A DNA stretch of 64,000 bases from Sipunculus nudus (Eukaryota; Annelida; Sipuncula; Golfingiida; Sipunculidae). The translations under genes and the position numbers were made by a program. The notes beneath the pieces were generated by a model. That model was not told the DNA's origin and searched no databases. It was given only the letters and a program-made list of their open reading frames with translations. Below are positions 1-11,421 of this stretch, in pieces; the stretch's first letter is position 1; the number at the start of each line of letters is the position of its first letter. The stretch lies in assembly GCA_026874595.1 (NCBI GenBank), contig CM049315.1, positions 39,882,164 to 39,946,163 on the forward strand, read 5' to 3'.

Positions 1-44
1 GTCTCTATCATATGGACTTCAAACTAAACGGCTATCTCTCCCCA

Positions 45-90
45 TCCCCCCCCCCCCCCTCTCTCTCTCTCTCTTTCTCTCTCACTCGTT
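45..90. repeat. Poly-C run and (CT)n microsatellite
   Basis: A run of C is followed directly by a CT dinucleotide repeat with small interruptions. It is a pure simple repeat with no coding meaning. The C-run length is likely to be unreliable in assembly. Confidence 0.9.
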
Positions 91-1007
91 CGCTTCGACC
101 GACCCTTTCCATTCAACAATCTTGCAACAAATGTTAAAATGATAATTTTACTTCAAACTCTCATAATCTCTCATGTTTTCTCTTAAGTTTCTATCTCTCT
201 TCCGCTGCGATGCTTTCCAGGGATTTCAGGAACCCGAAAGTAAGCGTCCGTTACTCCCGACATCTCTTTCAGACGCTCGGTTTTGGAGGCGAGAATTTCT
301 GACTATTGGGCGAGAGGGTCAAAGCTGGCTCCTGCAGCTGCCTCTGGCCATTCTATAGAATACCGTGGAAACCGTGAAATTGTGTAAACACTTTGTTGAA
401 AATAACAAAAGACACATTTAAAAAATCGTGTAAAAACACCATCATATCATATGATGATACAATAATTATGTAAACTGTTTTTTAATAATCAATTTTACAT
501 AACCCTTAAAACGTCGACATCAGTTGCCTCCCTTAGGGACGCTTCGAAATCCCGCACGAACCAATAATTTTGCCTGAGCCATCCGGACTCTGATTTTTCT
601 TCCGAATGCCTTGTGCTTACAATTATATTTTACCTTACGCTCTATCTAGTTCTCCATTTCTCTTCTACCGCTTTCTGTTCATATCTATTCAGGGCTTGAT
701 CGACAATAATTTCGATGTAGTCTGATGATATAATAATACTGCTTGCTGGAAATAAAAATCGCAAGTTTTTGGATGAATATGAAGCGATCGGTGAATAAAT
801 CTGAAATTGGGGATATAATAACCTCATGATCTGTCAACCTCATATTCTGTCGGTCAAATTGAATATTTATAAAGACTCTAAAAAAAATTACCTAGGATAC
901 TAAAAGTTTCTAATTCAAGCAACACTTAGTATTGGGAAGATTGTGACTTGTTATATGAGCAGTGAATGAAAAAAATACCATCCTTTTTGTGCTTTTCTAG
1001 CTTAAAG
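91..1007. other. Unassigned DNA, no gene seen
   Basis: Only short open frames (about 60 codons) occur, with no recognisable domain or codon pattern. No RNA gene or mobile-element ends were found by eye. Confidence 0.5.
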
Positions 1008-1155
1008 ATTTGATCAAGTAAAACAAAAAGTTCTATATTTAATCTAGAATTACAGTTAACGATGATAAACAAAAATATAAATTTGATCAAGTAAAACAAA
1101 AAATTCTATATTTAATCTAGTATTACAGTTAACGATGATAAAACAAAAATATAAA
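1008..1155. repeat. Tandem duplication, 73-74 bp unit, two copies
   Basis: The stretch beginning TTTGATCAAGTAAAACAAAA at 1009 recurs at 1082 and runs to about 1155. The two copies differ at only about three positions, including a one-base length change in an A-run, so the duplication is recent. The unit is AT-rich and non-coding. Confidence 0.9.
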
Positions 1156-1747
1156 ATCACTTACAGAGATAGCTGAAATCAAGGACGCAATGCACGACTA
1201 TTAATAATAACAGAAATAGTAGAAAAACAGTGTACACATGGAATTACAAAAAGAGAATAAATGGCTGGAGGATTAGAAAAACCGATACCAAATTACCAAA
1301 ATGGTCATCATTAGTGGCAACTTTAAAGTAGCCGACAGAATGGCTAAAGAAGATTTAGCAAAAGTAAATTTGTTGTACCAGTGGGGATTTTAACACTGTA
1401 AGAAATATTATGGGTATCTGTGAAGCTGAAACATGACCGTCATGTAAAGAAATATCAGGAGTAACTAAGAAACATTATAAGTTTGTCTCAGCTTATTCAT
1501 ATAATATCTCGAAACCTTAAAATTACATTGACACATTTTGGAACGAAGAGCCAGTGGCAAGGCAAAAATATTGTCAAATTTTGGTTCTTACGAAGTGTGT
1601 GGAAGTATAAACAGAAGAACGGGCAAAAAAAAGCGATGCGCTCAATTTATGAGTCTGACCATAAGGTAAAATATGATCTCTTTGTTCTGCCCTTCCCCAA
1701 AATTGGAACATTGCATTAAAAAAAATCATTAAATTTGTTATAAAATG
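1156..1747. other. Unassigned DNA
   Basis: AT-rich. A 78-codon frame at 1483-1719 on the plus strand has no recognisable similarity and is within chance length, so no gene is called. Confidence 0.45.
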
Positions 1748-1994
1748 TTACTTTTTTGCTTCCTTCCGTATTTTCAATCCGTGTAAAATATCAGCAATAT
1801 TGCTTTCAGGGTTATTGCAAGGTAACATTAAGGAGTCACGTTTGTATGTTGAGCAATATATTTTATTAAGTTGTGGTTTTTCTTTAGAATTGGACCTTTC
1901 CTTGTTTGGTACCGCGTTGCCTTTTCTTGAATATGGAATGAGTTCTTTTCCTATTTAATTACATAGAAAATACGGAAGGACGCAAAAATGTAAA
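1748..1994. repeat. Inverted repeat with 28-bp arms, MITE-like
   Basis: The arm at 1748-1775 (core TTCCTTCCGTATTTTC) is the reverse complement of 1966-1994 (GAAAATACGGAAGGA) with about two mismatches. The arms enclose roughly 190 bp of non-coding sequence. No clean target duplication was identified, so it may be a short foldback element or a decayed MITE. Confidence 0.55.
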
Positions 1995-4640
1995 ATTTCA
2001 ATTTACCGAAAGGTAGGCCCCCAACCTATCACAAAGGTTCCGGGCTCAAATATAAATTTTTGAATGGCCGCAGTTCCTGTTCAACTAAGGTTGAATTATT
2101 CACAGATAGCGCACCAAATCCATATAACGACAATTATTTTTAAATAAGTAAGACTGTAGACGTTAACTTCAGACGGTCTCAGATATAGATAAAGATACTA
2201 GTATATTACCCATGAGGTTTAGTTGATTGTTAAAGCCTGAACCTTATTCCTTGATAATTATTCATGTAGAAAACCGACATGCGGTAGAAATACTGCCTGG
2301 TCGTTTTTCTGTATGCAGTGATATCATTGATGTAATTTGCTATTACAGCGGTACACTTATAAATATTTATTTCAGCCTCTTAGTGGTAAAGCTATTCTCA
2401 GTGCTTTAGCCTACATGAGCGCTCAAGTGAAATATCTTACTCGACGAAACAAAGATGGGTCATTAGTAAGTGCAGACCACAAAATGCTGAACGTTTGGAA
2501 AGCCTACTCTCCCACGAATGATGAAGATCTACTTGATATTCTGTGCATTAAGACACATTTCGTGTTCCACGCGGGTGGATGAATAACCACAAACGACCAT
2601 ACAAATTCAGTAATAGCTTTAATTTAGCATTTGACACTTTAGTTTTTTCACGTTCATATTCAGTATGGAAAGTGATGTCGAAGAAAAATTGTCGAAAAGA
2701 AAAGATTGGTTTGTTTACCTTTGCTTAAAATATCTGATACCATATAAGTAACTTCAATTAAGGCAAGATGTAGTCATCATTATATTTTGCATTTACATCA
2801 GTTCTCCAGTTGTTTTCTATCTCTAAATGCCTGTATTTATAGGACCCGATCTTGCGTGGGTATTCCGAACTTATATAAACATTTTTCATACCCAGTATAT
2901 TTAAAGTGTTAACCTTCAAGATAACACTTAGCTCCCTGCGCTATCGACCCGGGTTCGATTTCCTTCGGGCATATGAGATTCGGCTGCACCGAACGCCACC
3001 ACCGTTATAATAACTTTTGGTACAATCCATGTAAAATAAATAAAGTTTAATTACCTAAGGCCAACGATTCTAAACATGACTGCTGTAGAACAGACTGGGC
3101 GTGGTCATCAGAGGATCCGTCAATCAGCAAGAAACGGAACTAAACAGTAGTGACGTAGCTTTCCGTAAACAGGTTTTGACCATGATTTGATGAAAAACCG
3201 AAAAGAACTCCGAAGGTTAAGCTGGGACGTACTTCGTACTTTAGGTCTCCAGTGAAAATGATGAGAGGATAAAGACTTATTTGTTTTAAAAGTAATTTCA
3301 CTGCTTTCTCATCGTTTGGGTAGGCGTTTCCTGTTATCAGAGGTTCCAATAGAAAACTCCCAAAGCAATTACCACAAAACATCGCGGAGGCGTGGATGAG
3401 TAAAATTGCATTTCCTTACTAATATTATATTTATTTAGCTATTATATATATAAATAAAGTAAGTGTAGGCGTGAAACCCTTCAGCGGGGGCTTAGCACAT
3501 GAAGACTAGTAATAAAAACAACAAAATACGTATTACCTTTATACAATATTAGTTATATATACTTACCAACAAACTGCTCATCTATGTTATAAATAGTTGA
3601 ACAACCTACCTCTTGTTATACTTCGACCATGAAGTATAATGCTATTTGTCTTGATTGCTTTGAAAAACGTTAAAAATAACTGATGTTAATAAGAATTTTT
3701 GGAAAGCTCGAGTAACACCCACGATAAAAGCTAATAAATAGCTGAGATATTCAACGTAGCATCTTTCTGCCCGTAAGATATCATTGCATTTTGAGATAGC
3801 GTTATCATTTGCCTGTATTAAGGGAGTCTAGGACAATAGGCCAGGCTTGAACAATTGTTGTATTATGATTTACAGTGAAAATTGAAAATAAAATGTTAAT
3901 CACGAATTTAAGTTGGACGTTTATACATCTAAACCACAGAATGAAGGGATATTTTTCGAAAAAAGGGTTGATAAATAACACGTTTACAAATTTTTTTTTG
4001 GTTAAATATTTGAATTGTTTAGTTCTCAGATGTATATGTCAAATTTCGTTGAAAATGTTGTCTATATGTTTTTCTAACACGATTATCAAAACCGTCCTAG
4101 GAAATACTTATCTTTTTAAAATATTTTAATTTAAGAAACCCTTTTCTGATTTGTCATTGATCAGAAGAACACACCCGTTTTCCACTGTAATTTAAACATA
4201 CATAAACTGTTGAAGCCTGTCATTTTGTCCTGGACACCTTTAATGGGGCCCATAAATGTAAGTTGAAGATCGGGTTAATATGAACACACCTCTCTGTCAA
4301 CAGAGGAATGTGACGTAGCAATTGTACATGTTCTAGTATTACCAGATGGTTATTTTGATATTTTTTGTTCATTAATATGACGTATCATGTTTAGATATTA
4401 GCGTGAGAACTTTGGTTTGAGAGCACACGTGTCTCGTTTGCTGTTAATTGCAGTACAGCTTAATTCCGTGGGAGCCGTCTCTGTTTGGTGGTCTCTATAG
4501 TAACGACTGTTTGTTGTAGACTTCAACGGAAATGCACTTGTTTAGTTTGGGTTTCTACTGTACGATTGTACTGTGAACACAGCGCGAACAATACGGTGAG
4601 TTGGGCAGCGCTACATTCCGATGTCACGTGCATCATTTGA
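1995..4640. other. Unassigned DNA with one weak SINE-like B box
   Basis: No gene is supported; open frames are at most 84 codons and none is recognised. Around 2948-2962 the plus strand reads CCGGGTTCGATTTCC, resembling a Pol III B box, but no good A box lies about 43 bp upstream, so a SINE is only possible. The rest is AT-rich and featureless to me. Confidence 0.4.
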
Positions 4641-4926
4641 TCAGGAGTAGTTAGACTGGTACCACGCTCTATTATGGTTCTCTACAAATCATAGAGACGG
4701 GCGTACAACGCCATCTTCAGTACTCCCGGCAGGCTGGTTCCAACTCCAATTTGGATATAAATGAGAAAAATAAACAACTCATTTGCTCGGGGAAGTTGCC
4801 AAAAGTTGGCTGTACATTTCATTTGACATTAATGATTAGATCAATAGATATTAATGATAAATCAATGTCACATACAGTGGAATATCAAACTTATACAGCA
4901 TATCGTATTATCTATGTATTCATTAT
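4641..4926 (-). mobile_element. 3' tail of decayed LINE (repeat family also at 14.07 kb)
   Basis: This stretch lies just downstream of the minus-strand reverse-transcriptase remnant. It is similar over its whole length to 14065-14510, including the shared words CAACGCCATCTTCAGT and TGACATTAATGATTAGATC. Similarity continues past 4926 into the coding remnant (AATATTTTAAA.CTAGAA), so the repeat is best read as the LINE's 3' untranslated tail. A roughly 100-bp part recurs inverted at 14552-15080. The outer boundary is approximate. Confidence 0.55.
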
Positions 4927-5956
4927 TCAATTTTTGTAAAAGAACAACTCATCCTTTAATATTTTAAAACTAGAAAAATAATTTCTTGAAGTAGTCGTTC
5001 CGAGGTTTGGGTACATATAATTAATTTTTATATATGATGGACTTAAGTTATTCAGACATTTAAACATTAGTATGCGAGTCAAATATTCATGTCGTTGTTC
5101 AACTGATTTAATGCCAAGGGACTGACGGATAGCTGTTATGCTGAATTCATGATTAAAATTGCGACTTATAATACGTGCGGGTCGATTTTGAAGACTTTGA
5201 ATTGGGGTAAGACATGAAGAAGGCGCATTTCCCGCGATTGTGGGGCCGTAGACAATATGTGGCTGAATCAGGCCAGTGTACATTTTCAATGCGGTGTCTT
5301 GAGGTATGTATCGACTGCACCTTAAGGGTGCACCTACTTTAAACGAGAGCTTTTTGCATACTTGTTCAGAATGATCCGACCATGTTAGGTTTTCTTTAAG
5401 CACTAATCCCAAGTAAGTGATACTGTTAGATGGTTTGATGGGCTGGTCAAATGCTGGGATATTAAGGTCCAAAGTCTCCATAGAACGGGATCTGAAGAGG
5501 ATGTTTTTTTTTCGATATTTATTGAAAGCTTATTATTATAAAACCATTTAGATAAAGCAGTGTTGAAGTTCCTGTCTAATTTTGTTAGGATCATTACTTC
5601 TATAGTAAATAATAGTGTCATCCGCAAAAAGATTACATTGACAATTGCCAGTGTTTCCAGTAATATCATTTACATAAATTAAAAATAACATGGGTCCTAA
5701 TACAGAACCTTGGGGTATTCCAATTTTCACAGGATGCTGTAAAGATACTGCGTTAGCTTTTTTACAGCATGAAATCTAACGAAGAGATAGTTCTTAATTA
5801 GTTTTTGTGATTTACCATGGAAACCGTAATGTTTCATTTTTTTCTAAGAGAATGTCATGACTGATGGTGTCGAAACATTTTTTGAGATCGAAGAAGCAAG
5901 CCCCTGTGAAATGTTTAGTTTCAATTGCATGGAGCCAATTGTCCACAACTTTATGT
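4927..5956 (-). pseudogene. LINE reverse transcriptase remnant (CR1/jockey-like), broken
   Basis: Reading the minus strand, the order of RT motifs is intact although the frame is broken. Motif A appears near 5880-5930 as FFDLKKCFDTISHDILL. The motif B region appears near 5675-5730 as GIPQGSVLGPMLFLIYVND. The catalytic FADD appears near 5620. The thumb/C-terminal part runs from about 5481 to the stop at 4927, with the typical YLGLVLKENLTWSDH and RPARII-type segments. At least two frameshifts separate these blocks, and no endonuclease domain lies upstream, so the copy is 5'-truncated near 5956. In the family the RT performs target-primed reverse transcription; this copy cannot be functional. 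CR1/jockey/Rex placement is inferred from motif style. Confidence 0.88.
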
Positions 5957-8445
5957 TAACTTGAATTGCATTTCAAAGACTATTATAAATTTATGGTATT
6001 TGTTGTTTAGCTTATCATGATAGCTTATCTGAAATTATAGAAAAAAATACTCGCCTCTGCTCATACAGTTACTCGCTCCTTCTGGCTGTCATCCGGGCTC
6101 GGGTGGCAACATAACATAAATGAAGTGTTTAATTAATTATTATTAACGTTCACTGGTAATATACATCGGTGGATTATGGCAATTTTATGTCATTTGACAT
6201 TACTATTCATATTTCCATCGATTTATGTGATTACACTTAGAACAAATATTTCTTGTTTAAATTTAAATATAACCTCAACTATAAACGTTTTACAGACATA
6301 AAACTCTTAATTGAATAGACCTAACAAATAAAGGCATGTGTCTTGTTTCGGGGGGGGGGGGGGGGACCTGGGACGGATACAGTATATAACAGCTGCGTGT
6401 GCATGAGGAGCGTAGGTTAAATATTGCATGATACTTGGCGGGAGTGAAAACTCTCTTGATTATGAGGGGGTTGTTCGTGGGGCTGGTTTGAGTGGAGGTC
6501 CTTATTTCAGAGGGGGGTGGGGTGGGGGTGAGGGGGGAGCCTTCGTCATCACTCCTGTGGATCGTCCCCTCATATTTTCTGAGCAAACATGACCCATGAA
6601 TAAAGGGACCACATGCCAATAGAATTATATCAACGCTAAAGAATGTGTTAATTACCCCCGGCGAGGAGTTAATGTCTTAACGTTTGTTAGTCTGTACGTA
6701 TTTCTGTCCGAAGAATTAAGGACAACATACGGCACTAGTTCTTTTTACTTTCAAACTAACTCACTGAACTGCATACAAACGTCCACTCCAAAAGATAAAT
6801 ATGAAATTAGTTAACAAAAACAAATCAATATTTTAAAGAAAAAAGACACTTTTCTCTGGAGAGGCGTTCCATATATACAAGCACTGAAGATCACAAGCGT
6901 CCGATAATTAACATAGAAAAAGTCCGTTAAGCGCACTACAGAGAGCAGTCCCTTATTTACATTTGTCTTGATCACCCTGCTCGACTCACAGTTTGCTCAT
7001 GCTGGTACACAGTACAATTAGTCTTCTTATAGATACACGGAGCTCCGACCACCGAAATAACTATATGTTTCCACTGTACGACGAAGTCTAAAACTGGAAT
7101 TGAATTTTGCATATGTACACACTACTAAGTTAAACCAGCTTTAAAAATAGAGGCAGTTATCTCCAAACAAACAAAAAAAAATGAAAAATATACCTAATGA
7201 ATAAAAAATTAAGAATGATAACATTTTTCTACTTGAAAAAGTATGATCGATAAGTCTTCAGGAAGATTAAACTAGTAGCAAATCGGTGCTTTTTACAGGT
7301 TTATAAAAAAAATTAAAATTTCATTATTTTTCAATGGCCTTCTTGTAATATTGTTATGTTAGAAGATTTCACTTGACAATTTCTTGACTTCATTAAAATT
7401 GTAGACTATGATTCCTGTATCTGAATAGCTAAACAGAACTAGTCACAAGGTTCCCTACCTGAATTAAATATAATGGTCTTTTTAAAGGGGATATCGTAAA
7501 TACGACAAGCACATTATGTTCAGTAATAATCTGATTAAGTTACATCCTGTTTTTCAGACAGTGTCTTATTGTCTGTTGAAACGTACTGACGTCTTAATGC
7601 CTTTTAAAAGGTACACCAATGAACCTGCAGTCTAGACCTCGAGGTTACGCCAAATTCTCCGTAAAATGGAGTCTGCGACCGGAATGGATTTTCAACGTTA
7701 ATCACACTTCGTTCGTACAGCTGTATAATTTGCGCAAGTAGAAGAAATGGTTTCCAGTTTGCCTATGTGGTCTCAATGTACACTACTCAGTGATTGTCCG
7801 GGATAGACTTAATAAACAGATTGTTCTGAACCTCTTGTTAATTCATTTACAACGACATTTCTTCACGTTAACATCCCGAAAAGGTGAATTTGACATTGAA
7901 AACCCCAAAGTCAACGCCGTTCAGTCATTCTCGGCCGGCGGGAACGTGCCCCTGTCTGATTAAGGGAAGACATAGGTAATGATTTTTCGCCTAAATTGCC
8001 AGACAACTTGACAAGCTATTTAATTTGAGATGTGCTATAATCTAAAGGCCCGACCACCGCGACAGGAACAATTAACTAACAGCAGTCGCTCTTGGCTAAC
8101 GATCGAACGCATCAATGATTGCGATGCCCCTTGGGGCTGGACATGGACACCATTTCAGCCATTGCAACTTGTATTGATTGAAATGAGACTCGCCAATACT
8201 GTAAAGGCGAGCAATGCTTGCGGACATAGCATAAGCGTTGTCGTTATTGCTCTAACAGACTAGAACAAATATCTCTTGGTTCGATTAAAAACACCGCCAA
8301 GTAAAAGGATGCTTCGCCGGTATTTGTTCAAGGATCTGAATAATAACAATTTGTCGGCTCGCTTTTCCGACGCACATGATCAGGTAAACTACATGCAACG
8401 CCCTCCGAGCAACAGACAGTGGAAGGTTCATACGGGGTGATATTC
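5957..8445. other. Unassigned DNA with G-rich tracts
   Basis: No gene is supported. A G-run lies at about 6350-6366 and a G-rich stretch at 6510-6540; a 109-codon minus-strand frame across them is an artefact of composition. The remainder is AT-rich and has no recognisable domain, RNA gene or repeat ends. Confidence 0.45.
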
Positions 8446-8547
8446 AGGGGCGAAGCCAAGGGGGGGGGGGGCGCAGGGGGCCATGCCCCCACCCCCGGTC
8501 ACATCCAGAATTCGCCATCGTTTCGGAATTTCACTTTAGCTAATACT

Positions 8548-8550
<3 letters not shown>

Positions 8551-8584
<34 letters not shown>
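8551..8584. repeat. (AT)n microsatellite
   Basis: An uninterrupted AT dinucleotide repeat of about 34 bp. Confidence 0.97.
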
Positions 8585-8588
<4 letters not shown>

Positions 8589-9477
8589 TTTTGCAGTTTA
8601 TTACTTTTAAATTCATTAGTTAAGGATGAGGATATTTATGAACAGCTGCAGAGCACCAGGCACTGGTTGGGGTCGACCGTGAACAGTCTCACGACTCCCT
8701 CTGTGCTCTTAGGAGTCTTGAGTGCTGTCGAGACCACGGACCATGGTAAAATGCAAAATTTAAACAAAAGAAAAATTAACAAAAATAATAATCAAAGGTA
8801 TGGTTCTCAGGCACCACCCGCGTCAATCATTTTTTTATTTTGAACTCATCTTTCAAGAAGATAAAATAATACAATTTTGATAAGATTTCCTTTGCTATGT
8901 AGTGCTTTTACCTGTTTAGCATAAAACTCTGTTGTTGTCATGCTTTTACATGATCATATGACATTTTTAACAAAACATACAAAATAGGTAAAAAATAAAG
9001 TTGCGCCCGCCGCACTGATTTCTGAAAAAAATGTGCCTGAGAACCAAACCTTGGTTTTTGGGCCTAACACAAGACTTCAACATATCAGTTATTTCACTCC
9101 GAGCATTACATTTAAGAATAATATTTTGCAAGTTATAAACGTAAATGCGCCTTTGCGCAATTGACTTTAACATGTTGAAAACGATTGGGTTTTTTTATAT
9201 ACTAATTTTGAAAAAATAAAAATAGTAAATATTGAACCTCTGTACAGTTTGACTACAAAATGCAAAGAAATAAGGGAAAAGTTTTTCAGGAACAAGAAGT
9301 CCTCTTTTTTTTAAAATTGTCTTAAAAGGTACTCATGACTTTGCACATTAAAAAAAAGTCCAAATATGGGAGGGGCATACCCCCCCCCCCATGTACCTGT
9401 CACTAACCTCAATTAAACCATGGTTCATAATTGAAAATAAAAAGAAATCATACACTGAAATATATTTCGTATATTTA

Positions 9478-9503
9478 TAATAATAATAATAATAATAATA
9501 ATG

Positions 9504-9540
<37 letters not shown>
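9478..9540. repeat. (TAA)n microsatellite
   Basis: A trinucleotide TAA/AAT repeat of about 63 bp with one ATG interruption. On the minus strand it encodes the poly-tyrosine seen in a spurious frame. Confidence 0.97.
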
Positions 9541-9541
<1 letters not shown>

Positions 9542-9715
9542 CACAGTATAATATATCTATAAACATACATATACACGAATATTTAACAGTTTTCATAGTA
9601 CCCATACATGCATATTAGTACCTCCCCCCCCCCCCCCCAACCCCCGTTTTCGAATTTCTGGATCCGCCACTGATCATGGCTCCCTCCCCTCCCTAAATCC
9701 TGGCTACGCCCCTGG

Positions 9716-10596
9716 ATATCCTAACTTTACCATACGATCGTTCGTTTAAGCGTTGTTAGGTTACTTTAATAATGTATGTAAGTACGGCTTCTTTGCTATT
9801 TCGGTTGCAATTAACATTAAAATCATGTCTGATTAATGGTCACGAAAGCAAAATGCGTTTCTTACATGTATAGTAAATTCTGAGAATGTTACGGGCGACA
9901 ATTATAATGCATTCAGCAATACATTAAAGCGACCTATTCAAGCGCCTATTTGTAGTATTAATGAATAAACTGTAACAAAAACCTAAATAAAGCTCTTATA
10001 ACGAAATTTTATGTATTTTTGGCTTGTGTATATACAGCTGTTAGTAAACGCGGTACACGAGCCAATATTGACAAATGACAAATATGTGTTTTTAAGGCAT
10101 GTGCGGACGTTTACAGGTCGTTATTGAACAGTTATTGTTGCTAAGGGCAACGGCATCCTTTTATCCTTTGCACCATTCATGTTCGTATGATTTGTTGCTA
10201 ATTGTCCTAGTTGGGCCTGTATATTATCAGCGGCCATCTAAGCTGCCCCCTCCCTCCAACAGGTGGATATACATTATGCCGTCAGCTTGTTCTCTATGGG
10301 ATCGATACTTTTGGCTTATTTTTTATAAAAGAGTTAAAATATCATCTTTGTTTAATCACGTCATACATCCGAATAGACGATTCAACAAACTCACTCAGGA
10401 ACCTTTTTATTCATAAAGCGCGATTCTAGCGTAATATTTTAGGAATACTATAGTAAAGAAAGAGGAAGAATTTAACATGTGCAATGATGAAAAAAATGTT
10501 AGGTATCACTTGCCTTGGTACTATGGATTTTTTTACTAAGGATTCGTTTTATAGTTTATATGTAATTTTTTTGTCATAATACATACACAAGAATAG

Positions 10597-10599
<3 letters not shown>
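9716..10599. other. Unassigned DNA
   Basis: A 105-codon plus-strand frame at 10099-10416 overlaps a 72-codon frame in another phase. Neither shows a recognisable domain. No gene is called. Confidence 0.4.

Positions 10600-10658
<59 letters not shown>
10600..10658. repeat. (TA)n microsatellite at 5' edge of SINE-like copy
   Basis: Uninterrupted TA repeat of about 59 bp. It abuts the 5' end of the SINE-like element, just as a longer TA repeat does at the other copy near 37.7 kb. Confidence 0.97.
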
Positions 10659-10663
<5 letters not shown>

Positions 10664-10885
10664 GAGTTACCCAGTGGTATAAAGCGCTCTGTGGCCTCCA
10701 GGCAAGGCCGGAGCGATATAACGATGGAGAAAAAAACCCTGTAAATTCACAACAGACTGTTTCAAAGGATGAGATCCGAACCTCAGGTGAATGTTGTGAG
10801 AATCCCAGGTTTCTAACAATATTCATCTGAGGATCGGGTCGCATCCCGTGAAACAGTCTGTAGTGAATTAACAGTGTTGTTATAT
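10659..10885 (+). mobile_element. SINE-like element with foldback second half
   Basis: The head reads GTTACCCAGTGGTATAAAGC, resembling a degenerate tRNA A box (about 10667). GGAGCGATATA lies 43 bp downstream in the B-box position. The same sequence occurs on the minus strand at 37563-37702. Here the tail (10738-10800) is followed by an inverted partial copy (10812-10885) containing GGATCGGGTCGCATCCCG, so the two halves can form a hairpin with arms of about 58 bp. The tRNA origin is inferred from box spacing; the repeat homology and foldback are seen directly. Confidence 0.65.
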
Positions 10886-11083
10886 ATATAACACGGGTTG
10901 GTCGTCAGCGACATTTTCCTGTTTATATTTATTATCTGATTCTGAATAACTAAAATTTGTTTCTAGGTAGAGTTCCGAATATGGAAGCTTTTATTGAAGC
11001 GCGGAAAGATATAAATAATTAGATAATTAATTTATTAGCAGTAAATGTGCAATATATTTAATAAATGTTTTTATCCTTTGCAG
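10886..11083 (+). other. Probable intron end upstream of the GPCR exon
   Basis: AT-rich sequence ending in TTTTTATCCTTTGCAG at 11068-11083, a good 3' splice-site consensus. I infer that an upstream non-coding exon lies further 5', but I cannot locate its donor. Confidence 0.4.
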
Positions 11084-11421
11084 AGTGAGACATCCCTTGG
11101 TCTGTGCCACTGCATCTGGAGTGAACTAAGGAGTTATGAGTCTGGTCCCATTAAGTGACAACTTATCATCACAGAAACGTCCAAATTGCCTTCCCCGTCC
11201 ATACTAATGTTACCTAGCTGGGCAGTTATCGCAGAGAGTGTGGTATAAGCCTATTATACCAACTTTGATGGTGCATAAGCGAAGGTCGAACATCGCAATA
11301 TTACTTCCAAGTGTCCAAAGTGTTTGATGGCCCGATTACTGGTGTCAGAAATCCATTTGGAAATGCCATATCGCTAAGACAATCATATTTCTGAATACGT
11401 CTTTAGTATTAGACCGCAAAG
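11084..11421 (+). other. Probable 5' leader of the GPCR mRNA
   Basis: The segment between the acceptor-like site and the receptor ATG has no long in-frame coding sequence and contains several upstream ATGs followed by short frames. That is typical of neuropeptide-receptor leaders. Its status as exon is an inference from the splice-site match. Confidence 0.4.

Larger units (their letters stand above)
8446..9715. mobile_element. Candidate non-autonomous DNA element with short TIRs
   Basis: The left end CAGGGGCGAAGCCAAGG (about 8450) and the right end, whose reverse complement is CAGGGGCGTAGCCAGG (about 9700), form terminal inverted repeats. Similarity extends outward through GATAT. Just inside the ends lie G/C runs and the words CCAGAATTCG and CGAATTTCTGG in opposite orientation. 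The interior is about 1.25 kb, AT-rich, with no transposase. TIRs of this style are common on hAT-like elements, but I cannot prove an 8-bp target duplication. It includes (AT)n at 8551-8584 and (TAA)n at 9478-9540. Confidence 0.5.

Noticed and set aside
6290-6619. 109-codon minus-strand frame, proline-rich
   Set aside because: Length comes from G-runs; no domain.
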